A stretch of 43,431 bases of DNA from an uncultured Lachnospiraceae bacterium (GTDB taxonomy: Bacteria > Bacillota > Clostridia > Lachnospirales > Lachnospiraceae): assembly GCA_946411695.1 (NCBI GenBank), contig CAMKEX010000008.1, positions 1 to 43,431 on the forward strand, in the 5' to 3' direction. Each line of letters opens with the position of its first letter. Within the stretch, counting starts at the first letter, position 1. The notes below the pieces were generated by a model, which ran no database searches, was not told the DNA's origin, and saw only the letters and a program-made list of their open reading frames with translations. This document shows, in pieces, positions 34,978-42,856 of this stretch. The position numbers and the translations under genes were made by a program.

Positions 34978-37900
34978 TTAATTTGTCCTCCTTTCTTTAC
35001 GCCTCATCCTGAAGCCGTACATCAAAGCGGATGCGATGATAAGCATCAGACCGCCTAATGTATAAGGTAATGTGCCGGGGCCGCCGGTGTTCGGTAAAAC
35101 AGCACCCGGCGTATTCTTAACTGTAATCGTATATGCTGGTGTATCACCTGTTCCCGGGTCGTCAATTGCTGCCATATCTGCAGGACTGTCTAATGCCGTT
35201 CCGGCTTCGTCCGTCAGTCTTGCCTTTACAACACCGTCTTCTGTATCCCTGTACACCTGAAAATAGATATGCTTCGTGAGAATGATATATCCATCCGGTG
35301 CCTTTGTTTCTGTCAGACGGTATCTGCCTATGCCAAGCTCGCCCAGGTCAACCGGATTTGGAACAGCAGACGTTGTACCGGCTGCCGCTTTTCCCGGCTC
35401 AATGTCCGTCTGAACAACTGTCCAGGATGTGCGGTACTTATTCAGGTCAAAAACAGATCCGCTGATTGTCGTACTCCCATCTTCCCTTACCTTCTTCAGC
35501 TGAACATCAACAGAAGCCAGCTTATTGGTAAATACAACCTTAGCATCTTTATCCCATGCAATTCGTCCCAGCGCAGCACCGGTAATCGTTGTTCCGGATG
35601 CATAATCATAGATAGATGCATTTTGAATTTCAGCCGCATCATAGTCTGATACATCTCTGCTTTGCAGGATCCAGTCACTATTTGCTAAAAGTACATCTGA
35701 TGTAGATCCATTGGGTCTGACACGGATTTCGTCAACATAAAAGTCTGTGCCGGCGACCAGATCCATGATCACGACTGTATAATTGGGAGGAATATGTGCA
35801 ATTGTGCCATTGTTGCCTGCAGCACATGGATAAGGTGTCTGACCGTTCGAAACAAGTTTTCCACCCTCATATCTGTAATACACGCCGTAATCATCGCGGA
35901 TATAATACGTACCCTGATAGTAATCAGAGAGTACCCCGGATGCATTCTCCAGCATTACCCGGAATTCGAAAGTGTCGCCATTATTCTCCGATGGATCCGC
36001 CAGCCGTTTCGTTATCCGCAGTTCATTGGTATTTCGATCGTCACAGTGGTTTGTAAATGTTACTTTGGCGCGGCTTCTTGCTGTCGCTTCCGTTGATTTG
36101 TAAATGCCGTCCACTTTAATAACCTGTTCGCCAACAATCCGAACATCATTTACAAAGATCTGGTCGTAGTATTTATCGTCAATCCCAAGCTCCTGAACAT
36201 AGTACAGTTCATCTTCGATCATATTCGAGAATACAGCTGCTTCTCCCGGTTTGAGATAGAACACATTGTCATAGTCCGTATCATGCCCGAAGAATTTCAC
36301 ATCATTATGGAAGACGACTGGTGTATTCGTTCCTTCATAAACAGCAGAAGTCAGCGGCTGATAATCCCCATGTGCATCTTTGGCAAACGCCTGGTATGCA
36401 AATGAAACGTTCGCATAATCAACCTGAGATGTGTGATCCAGCTGCTTTTCAACCGTCACATTTCCTCTTTCAATAACCGGAAGGTTGAATCTTGTCTGCA
36501 GATTTGATGCACCTTCTCCATGCTCCATATAGAACATGTTGAACTTGTGACTGCCGTAGCTTATAAACGTATCTCCTTTAAAATACTGATCTACTTTGGT
36601 GCCATCCCATGGTTTGCCATCAGGGAATACACCTGCATTCTGGAAGCATTGTTTGATCGTTCTGGCACCGCCTGCACCGCCATGACCGCCGGTGATATCT
36701 CCTGTTGCAAAATTGATTGTACCCGGAAATGCATCGTGAACGCCGCCGATATCCAGAATCAGTACGTCATCAACAAAAATCCACAGATCATCGTCACCAT
36801 TGAACTCATATACCAATGGATTGCCGTTATCATAACCATCTTTCGGTATCAGGAAATTGAATTCCATGCTCATACCGAAAAAGTAGTTGGTGGAGCCTTT
36901 TATGCCATACAAAGTACTCCCATAATCCGGGTTCTCATAGTCAAGTATTGTCCCATCGCCGGCATATAGATTTTGTGTCTGCTTTTTTTTCGGATCCAGC
37001 TCATTAAACGGTAAGAAGTTTCCCCGCCTGAAAAAGAAACGTTCCGTATCTGTGTCAGGCGTACCGGTTTCCTGATAAACCGTAAATGTACCATTATCAT
37101 TGTAGTGCGCAAAATTGTTAAAGGCGCTGTATTCATAATAACCTGTGGCGTTGAACACACTCTCGAGGAACAGATGATTTCCGTCCCCTTTGCAATAGTC
37201 ATTGTCAGGCGCAAACAGAACAGATCCGCTGTTTCCATTTGTAAATACGGGATACCCGCCTGCCAGCTTTGACTCAACATGAGAGGGAGGCAGCCAACCC
37301 ACACCATATTCGTCACTCCCTGTAACACTTTTGATTTCATCTCTATTGTTATAATCGAACATATGTATGGTGACGCCGGCCGCTTTACTGTCTACCGTTG
37401 CCACCTCATGCAGACCTGGCTCCGATGTCTTTTCTTTTGCAAATGAGAGCGCCTGTGAATGATCTCCCGTACCTGTCTTAAGATCCACTACACCATCTTC
37501 TGTTGTAAACCGATAGCCATAATAAGTCATTGCCGACTCATCCCAGTATTCAATTGTAGAGGTGTACGCGCCTCCTTCTCTGCCTTTCAGGGAAACACCG
37601 TCTGTGGCCGGAGACGTCGCAGCATCATATTCCCTGACAAGTGTTCCGTCCGCCAAAGGATGCAGAATCATTCCCGTCGCTTCATTCCGGAAGATATAGT
37701 ATCCTGTGGGTTGTCCGCCGGCATCCTTGAGTATATCCACCGTCCACATCGGAGATATGTCACTATATAGAGACAGTGAGTCACCCTGATCATATGCCCG
37801 GACAGGATTACCATTTCCGTCGATAATCCACTCCTCGTACTTGTTCCTCGTTTCGTTATAGATGGTTCTGTAAATCAGATATTTTTTACGATCTTCAAGA

Positions 37901-40782
37901 TTCTGTACACTGATTTTTTCACCGCTGTATTCCTGACTTCCAATTGAGAATTCATCCACTTCACATAAAGTCAAATATACCTGACCAGCCTCATTTGAGT
38001 CTCCATTATAGAAGTATTGATTATCGTTTACGGCGGCTGTCGTAGCGGCATCCATACTCGACTGCACCCTGCGGGCACCGTGGGATATTCTTACTTTTCC
38101 CTCATAATCACCGGTTCCTGCAGTGACAGTAAGCGCCTGCTTCGTATCTGAAAGCTCCAGGCTGTCATCGTCCTTCAGATTTAAATACCGTCCATTCGGC
38201 GCTTTAATATAATATGTATCCGGCGCTTCTGCAGATTCAAATTTCCACTCTACAATCGGTGCTGTGTCGCCGGTGACAAGATTCCTTCCGCTTTCATGTG
38301 TTTCAACAGTTACGGTTACTCCGTCAAGTCTCGTCGTGTTGTTATTCCACGCATCTGTTGCTAAGGCGCGTCCCCTATAGTAATTATGATTTTTTCTGCG
38401 TCGATCTGATTCAGTAGGTACTGTTTTCACCCAGACAATCGCATAGGATTTCCCGGCAAGATCTGATGTTGCGCCATATGTCGTCACTGCGTAATAAGAA
38501 AACCCTGCAGCCTCAAAATTCACAGTTTTCCCGTTCAGATCCGGATTGATAACTTCTGTTTCACTTTCACCGAAATGAACTACCTTTGTCTTCTCCCCTG
38601 CGCTGCCTTCTGCATGATCTTTATCAAGCAATTTGATCTGCACATCCACCGGTGCCTGAATGACAACCTTTTCTTCCCCGTTCATAATGGATATATCGAG
38701 GATTTTTATATAATTGAGAGCATCAGCGGCTGTTCCGACCGCATCAGCAGTCTGCTCCAGATAATTCTGATATTCTTCACTTTCTTCGCGCAGCTCTGAA
38801 ACTGCCAGCGTAGATCCCGCAGGGATTCCCGCATCCTCTCCGTATGTGACAGTCACTTCGTATGTACGTCCGTCACCTGCCACAAACGGTACTGTTATTG
38901 TCCCTGTGCCGACAATACCGTACACAGAGAATCCGTCCGTCTCGAACTGGACGGTGTCAACCGCCTTTGTCTCGTTCTCAGGCTCTTCAGACTTACTGAA
39001 CTCAGCCTGATCCATGACCTCAACCTCTTTATCGTCTTTATAGTGGAGAAGCTGTGTATCATCTGAGTTGGTCTGCTCGATGCCTGTAAAGGTGATCTGT
39101 ACGTTTACCGGAGCCTGAGGTTCGATCTTCTCGCCGTCAGCCACGATAGTAATGTCAAAGAATCTCGCCTCGTTGACAGATTTGTTCTCGTCAACAGCAC
39201 CCTTTGCCTGCTCGAGGTAGGATGCGTATTCGTCGGTATCTTTTTCAATCTCACGGACTGCAAGTTCTGCGTTATCCGGGATCTGTGCGTCATCGGTATA
39301 GGACACGGTGACAGTATAGTCATTGTTCGCGCCCTTGCTGATCAGGGTCTTCTGCTCCTGTTCCTGCGGCTCGTCTTTCTCGACAGGTACAGCCATGGTA
39401 AGTGTGCTGCTGATCTCGTCAATATTCTTGTCATTGTTCTCTTTTACGAAAACAACATCCGCTTCGCTGTACTGGATCTCTTCTGTTGTGCCGTCTTCTT
39501 TCTCTACGGTCTCTTTTTCCGTATTCTCAAAGTCGATCTGAGAGGTTGTCAGGTCAAAGGTGAAGAAACCTTTAACATTCCTTCCTTCCGAAGTCAGTTT
39601 TCCTGTCGCATCATAGGAGATCTGGTTCTTCTCGATGGTGTAGGGGATGAAGGTGAAGACAAGCTCCTGTCTGTCATCGTTGGTCTTCTCAACCTTGACG
39701 GTCGCGGAGATATACTCGTCGCCCGCCTTCTCGTCGGGAGTGCGGCTGCCTTCGATGGCTTCCGCGCCGAGATATTTGTCGTGCTCGCTGCCGGATTTGG
39801 ATGCGGCGATACCGTTCTCATATCCGTTGATGGTCTGAATCTGCCGGTCGCTCAGCTGCAGTACGTCAGGAAGTCTGTATCGCACTTCTGCGTTGGTCTC
39901 GTTGAGAGCACCCGCGGGAATCTCATAAGAGAGATAGACGCGCAGGAAATCTTGCGGAGCAAGGACAGTATCAGAACCGGCCTTCTTCCAGTCATCAATG
40001 GAATCGGAAGAGAGGCTCTCAGCTTCATCCGTATTCTCAGGATGATAGTAATAGAAGGCCGTCTCACCTGTGAGGATGTCATCGAAGTCAATGGCATCGA
40101 GAGCAGGGATTTGGAACTCAGGAGACGTTTCTTCAGAAGCAGCAGAAGCATCATCTGTCATCCCGGCACCGGACCGGTCAACCGCAGCCTGGTCAGCCGT
40201 AGACCGGTCCGTCTCCTTCTGAGGATCCGCAGTCTGTGCATGGGAGGATTCAGACATGGAAGAAGAAGCCGCATCAGTCTTGCTGCCAGAACCTTCGTCT
40301 CCCCGAATTTCTTCGGTTTCTCTGGTCTCTGCAGCCGGTTCTTCTTCCGGATCAGATTCGGCCGGAGTTTCCTGATCTTCCTCCCGCTCTGACACTGCAG
40401 CAGCCTCTTCCTGCTCCTGATTGTCAGAAGCGGCCGAAGATTTCCCTTCAGAGTCCCCTATGGTGTCTTCCTCAACAGTCTCTTCCTCTGTAGGTTCTTC
40501 GGCCGAATCTTCCTCCACCTGCACTTCTTCCGCAGCGCTGTCCACCGCGGTCACTGATGCCGCAGAAGCAGTTGCCCTGAACTGCATCTGTTCAAAAGCT
40601 ACGCCCGGCTCACGTCCGGCTCTGGATACATCCAGCGTGATGGCAGGAAGTATCAGGCTATAAGTCGTAACAAATACGACGATGGCCGCGATCGCGGAAA
40701 CAATCCTTTTTCTGTTCTCTCTGATTCTCTTCTTCTTGAAATAATCCGAATACTTCAATTCCCCTGCTTTCTCTCTGATCAA
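34978..40782 (-). CDS. Giant LPxTG surface adhesin, copy A (1934 aa) with fibro-slime-like domain
   Basis: TTG at 40782 behind AAAAGGAAG; the family-conserved part begins eight codons in (LKYSDYFKKKR). The first ~800 residues parallel copy B: signal/anchor RIVSAIAAIVVFVTTYSLILPAITL, acidic spacer, the DAIDFDDILTG block and two AGIP/AQIP repeats. The core differs: a long stretch of carbohydrate-binding-like beta sequence (DLAGKSYAIVWVKTV..., YYIKAPNGRYLNL), then a fibro-slime/PA14-like segment near residues 1330-1400 (GDDDLWIFVDDVLILDIGGVHD). Cna-B/SpaA-type domains follow (LRITKRLAD, VQLKKVREDG...LTETKAPDGY) and LPNTGG with span and RRKERRTN. It is the first gene behind the inverted-repeat segment and so the one most directly controlled by it. 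Confidence 0.88.
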   Translation of the reverse strand: MIREKAGELKYSDYFKKKRIRENRKRIVSAIAAIVVFVTTYSLILPAITLDVSRAGREPGVAFEQMQFRATASAASVTAVDSAAEEVQVEEDSAEEPTEEETVEEDTIGDSEGKSSAASDNQEQEEAAAVSEREEDQETPAESDPEEEPAAETRETEEIRGDEGSGSKTDAASSSMSESSHAQTADPQKETDRSTADQAAVDRSGAGMTDDASAASEETSPEFQIPALDAIDFDDILTGETAFYYYHPENTDEAESLSSDSIDDWKKAGSDTVLAPQDFLRVYLSYEIPAGALNETNAEVRYRLPDVLQLSDRQIQTINGYENGIAASKSGSEHDKYLGAEAIEGSRTPDEKAGDEYISATVKVEKTNDDRQELVFTFIPYTIEKNQISYDATGKLTSEGRNVKGFFTFDLTTSQIDFENTEKETVEKEDGTTEEIQYSEADVVFVKENNDKNIDEISSTLTMAVPVEKDEPQEQEQKTLISKGANNDYTVTVSYTDDAQIPDNAELAVREIEKDTDEYASYLEQAKGAVDENKSVNEARFFDITIVADGEKIEPQAPVNVQITFTGIEQTNSDDTQLLHYKDDKEVEVMDQAEFSKSEEPENETKAVDTVQFETDGFSVYGIVGTGTITVPFVAGDGRTYEVTVTYGEDAGIPAGSTLAVSELREESEEYQNYLEQTADAVGTAADALNYIKILDISIMNGEEKVVIQAPVDVQIKLLDKDHAEGSAGEKTKVVHFGESETEVINPDLNGKTVNFEAAGFSYYAVTTYGATSDLAGKSYAIVWVKTVPTESDRRRKNHNYYRGRALATDAWNNNTTRLDGVTVTVETHESGRNLVTGDTAPIVEWKFESAEAPDTYYIKAPNGRYLNLKDDDSLELSDTKQALTVTAGTGDYEGKVRISHGARRVQSSMDAATTAAVNDNQYFYNGDSNEAGQVYLTLCEVDEFSIGSQEYSGEKISVQNLEDRKKYLIYRTIYNETRNKYEEWIIDGNGNPVRAYDQGDSLSLYSDISPMWTVDILKDAGGQPTGYYIFRNEATGMILHPLADGTLVREYDAATSPATDGVSLKGREGGAYTSTIEYWDESAMTYYGYRFTTEDGVVDLKTGTGDHSQALSFAKEKTSEPGLHEVATVDSKAAGVTIHMFDYNNRDEIKSVTGSDEYGVGWLPPSHVESKLAGGYPVFTNGNSGSVLFAPDNDYCKGDGNHLFLESVFNATGYYEYSAFNNFAHYNDNGTFTVYQETGTPDTDTERFFFRRGNFLPFNELDPKKKQTQNLYAGDGTILDYENPDYGSTLYGIKGSTNYFFGMSMEFNFLIPKDGYDNGNPLVYEFNGDDDLWIFVDDVLILDIGGVHDAFPGTINFATGDITGGHGGAGGARTIKQCFQNAGVFPDGKPWDGTKVDQYFKGDTFISYGSHKFNMFYMEHGEGASNLQTRFNLPVIERGNVTVEKQLDHTSQVDYANVSFAYQAFAKDAHGDYQPLTSAVYEGTNTPVVFHNDVKFFGHDTDYDNVFYLKPGEAAVFSNMIEDELYYVQELGIDDKYYDQIFVNDVRIVGEQVIKVDGIYKSTEATARSRAKVTFTNHCDDRNTNELRITKRLADPSENNGDTFEFRVMLENASGVLSDYYQGTYYIRDDYGVYYRYEGGKLVSNGQTPYPCAAGNNGTIAHIPPNYTVVIMDLVAGTDFYVDEIRVRPNGSTSDVLLANSDWILQSRDVSDYDAAEIQNASIYDYASGTTITGAALGRIAWDKDAKVVFTNKLASVDVQLKKVREDGSTTISGSVFDLNKYRTSWTVVQTDIEPGKAAAGTTSAVPNPVDLGELGIGRYRLTETKAPDGYIILTKHIYFQVYRDTEDGVVKARLTDEAGTALDSPADMAAIDDPGTGDTPAYTITVKNTPGAVLPNTGGPGTLPYTLGGLMLIIASALMYGFRMRRKERRTN

Positions 40783-40887
40783 TCACTTCCTTTTCTCTCA
40801 AACCTGTGGTTGATCCCACAGTCACGCAAAACTGGGACAGTCGTATGGTCCTCTGGCAGTTTGAAAATCCGGAAGAGTTTTAGCTTT

Positions 40888-40913
40888 TACCGCAAAATAA
40901 CTATTATGCAGTA
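40888..40913 (+). repeat. Left inverted repeat (candidate recombination site)
   Basis: 26 bp, begins TACCGC and ends ATTATGCAGTA; its right half is one copy of the half-site motif ATTATGNRGTA. Confidence 0.8.
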
Positions 40914-41103
40914 GACCAATACCTTCATTTTTGCTTGTAACACAGTGTTTTCATGTAGCCAGAGGAAGAGATTTTTCTGATCATCCGCTTTTTTAATAGG
41001 CAGATGACATCCCCACTATAGAGTTGATGAATCATCGTTCCGGCCCGAAGCCGCGCAGAGGCAGCGGGAGACAGAAAGGCGGGGACTATTTGTCATGTTC
41101 CGG

Positions 41104-41346
41104 ATTATGAGGTAATAACAGACTGAAAGCCCCCCTGGAGATCAGATGAGGTTTATACAAATTGTGATTATGTGGTAAAAATGGAGTATAAGCAGCTTTC
41201 GTGAGAAAACATGAGAAGAGATTATGCGGTAAAAGCGGAGTATAGGCAGCTTTCATGAGAAAACATTAGAAAACATTAGGAAAGATTATGTGGTAAAGGA
41301 AGTGAGGGGGCTGCACGAAAAGACAGGAAAATACGTTTATGCAGTA
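41104..41346 (+). repeat. Five solitary half-site motifs in direct orientation
   Basis: ATTATGAGGTA (41104), ATTATGTGGTA (41167), ATTATGCGGTA (41221), ATTATGTGGTA (41285) and TTTATGCAGTA (41336), all followed by A. Units 2-3 also share GGAGTATA(A/G)GCAGCTTTC and TGAGAAAACAT, giving a 51-64-bp tandem series. The 11-base motif equals the arm of the inverted repeats, so these may be recombinase-binding accessory sites. Confidence 0.75.
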
Positions 41347-41390
41347 AAGAGAGCTTCTCAAAAACGTGCAAAATAAATTTGAAGCAATAA

Positions 41391-41410
41391 AAAAAGCCCT
41401 GATCGGGCAC
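41391..41410 (-). terminator. Weak terminator-like hairpin inside the invertible segment
   Basis: On the minus strand GCCC-GATCA-GGGC followed by seven T residues. The stem is only 4 bp. In the present orientation it would stop leftward transcription that enters from the recombinase side. Confidence 0.4.
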
Positions 41411-41503
41411 AAAAATAACTGCGGCGTATTGAAAAACCGCAAAAAATCTGATATTTTCTGTTGAGGCCATTCGTTTTGACGGTTATTGTGACACGAAGGG
41501 CTT

Positions 41504-41509
41504 TATAAT
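41504..41509 (+). promoter_or_regulatory. Candidate -10 box inside the invertible segment, pointing away from the adhesins
   Basis: Perfect TATAAT. The best -35 is TTGACG at 41476-41481, but the spacer is 22 nt, so an activator or another sigma site would be needed. Inversion of the segment would place it about 290 nt upstream of the adhesin start and facing it. Confidence 0.4.
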
Positions 41510-41665
41510 TGGCTCATGATACGAGAATTGTAAATAGATTGCGTGTCTGTGCCTTTTTTGATATCAATTACACCATTAATGACTCAGCAAAGACTCTACA
41601 AAATTTGTTTTAGCGACATCGGTCAGCCGGAAATTGACAGGTATACTGATGAAAGAGTTTTGAAC

Positions 41666-41691
41666 TACCGCATAATAGTTATTATGGGGTA
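41666..41691 (-). repeat. Right inverted repeat (candidate recombination site)
   Basis: 26 bp with symmetric core CATAATAGTTATTATG. Both arms match the half-site motif: ATTATGCGGTA (minus strand) and ATTATGGGGTA (plus strand). Confidence 0.8.
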
Positions 41692-41734
41692 TTTTTTTTG
41701 TTCAAAATCCCTTTCTGTGTATAGAGCAAAGGCG

Positions 41735-42586
41735 CTATACTGCATCCAGGCTGTTTTCTACTTTATCCAAAATATCCAGCTGGCTTTCACAGCTGATCAG
41801 TGTATAGATCCTTGTTGTATTAATACTGGTATGTCCGAGCAGGTCTGCAAGGCGGACAATGTCCTTTTCTGTCCTGTAGTAATTGACAGCAAAAAAATGC
41901 CGCAGGTTGTGCGGGAAGATCTTGCTCCTCTCAACCTGCGCTGCCGAGCTCAATGCTTTCATCCGGTGAAGGATGTTGCTGCGGTCAAGAGGCCGTCCGG
42001 TTCTGGTGATAAAGATGCTGCCTGACAGGATTTTCCGTTCCTTGCAGTACTGACGAAGCTTTTTGCAGAGCTTAGCAGGGATGAGGACCTGCCTGGTCTT
42101 TCCTTTCAGAGATACAAGGGCACGCCTGGTGTTAAGTGACGCAACAGTGATAAAAGGCAGCTCGCTGATACGGATCCCCGTCGATGCGATGGTCTCCATG
42201 ATACGGTGGATCTGCATGTCTCCCTTGTCCCTGGCCGCCTTCAGCAGTCTCTTGTATTCCTCCATGGACAGCTCCCGCTCCTCATTGCGGAAGGAAGCGC
42301 GCTGTGTCTTGAAGGTCCTGACATAGCAGTCATCCCATCCCAGCAACTGGAAAAATTTGTTGAGAGCCGAGAGCATGGAGTTTGCACTGCTCAGCCGGTA
42401 TTTTTCCCGCAGCATCTGTTTGAAACGGATCACCCTGTTCTTGTCAACAGTTCCGTTGTCACCCAGCCATCTCCTGAAAGTCGTAACATCCCTGATATAT
42501 TTGCTGATGGTGAGGGAGCTCCTCTCGAGCTCCATCAGTCTTTCCGAAAAAAACGTCACAGTCTGTCCATCGATATAGTGTTCCAT
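41735..42586 (-). CDS. Tyrosine recombinase (XerC/D-like integrase), candidate invertase
   Basis: 283 aa from ATG 42586, directly behind GAGGAGGG; the open frame reaches up to 42700 without a ribosome site. N-terminal SAM-like core-binding domain (about residues 1-95: FFSERLMELERSSLTISKYIRDVTTFRRWL). The catalytic domain has all active residues: Arg139 in STGIRISEL, Lys171/173 in LKGKTRQV, His226 and Arg229 in PHNLRHFF, His252 in LLGHTSINTT and the nucleophile Tyr261 in RIYTL. Length and lack of an arm-binding N-terminal domain fit Xer-type and phase-variation recombinases rather than large phage integrases. It lies next to the inverted repeats. Confidence 0.92.
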   Translation of the reverse strand: MEHYIDGQTVTFFSERLMELERSSLTISKYIRDVTTFRRWLGDNGTVDKNRVIRFKQMLREKYRLSSANSMLSALNKFFQLLGWDDCYVRTFKTQRASFRNEERELSMEEYKRLLKAARDKGDMQIHRIMETIASTGIRISELPFITVASLNTRRALVSLKGKTRQVLIPAKLCKKLRQYCKERKILSGSIFITRTGRPLDRSNILHRMKALSSAAQVERSKIFPHNLRHFFAVNYYRTEKDIVRLADLLGHTSINTTRIYTLISCESQLDILDKVENSLDAV

Positions 42587-42627
42587 GATACCCTCCTCAT
42601 GAAGAGCTGAAGGCAGTATAAATGTAC

Positions 42628-42638
42628 GTTTTGCGGTA
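42628..42638 (+). promoter_or_regulatory. Half-site-like motif in the recombinase leader
   Basis: GTTTTGCGGTA; it differs by one base from one arm of the left inverted repeat (ATTTTGCGGTA). It lies 42 nt upstream of the recombinase ATG, where binding could repress its own gene. Confidence 0.35.
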
Positions 42639-42760
42639 TAGCCCTGTTCCGGGCTCACGTTCTTCCGGCATCTTGCTATTAACTGGAAGATATAATACAA
42701 GCAATTCTGCGTTATTGCAGTGCTATATACACAATATATGTGTTATATTCGAGCACGTAC

Positions 42761-42789
42761 ATTATATACAATCATGGGATTTTGAACAA
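42761..42789 (-). promoter_or_regulatory. Candidate promoter of the recombinase gene
   Basis: On the minus strand TTGTTC (42789-42784), 17-nt spacer, TATAAT (42766-42761). Leader of about 165 nt. It is independent of the invertible segment, so the recombinase should be made in both orientations. Confidence 0.55.
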
Positions 42790-42856
42790 TGTTTATTCCA
42801 TGTGATTTTGTCTATATAAATAAATACGTAAAAACGTTAATATGCCCAATATTTAC

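Larger units (their letters stand above)
40888..41691. mobile_element. Putative invertible segment (inverton) bounded by 26-bp inverted repeats
   Basis: Left site 40888-40913 and right site 41666-41691 are inverted copies with 23 of 26 identical bases and an unbroken common core AATAACTATTATGC (plus strand of the left site). The right site has inner dyad symmetry, CATAATA-GT-TATTATG, and its ends TACC/GGTA also pair, as expected for two inverted recombinase arms about a short crossover. The segment is 804 bp, begins about 105 bp upstream of the giant adhesin gene and ends 43 bp from the stop of a tyrosine recombinase gene. It holds no gene. This is the layout of recombinase-linked phase-variation switches; inversion itself is inferred. 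Confidence 0.75.

Noticed and set aside
40850-40965. 8-bp inverted pair CCTCTGGC/GCCAGAGG around the left inverted repeat
   Set aside because: Too short and too widely spaced to call a separate recombination site; could be chance.
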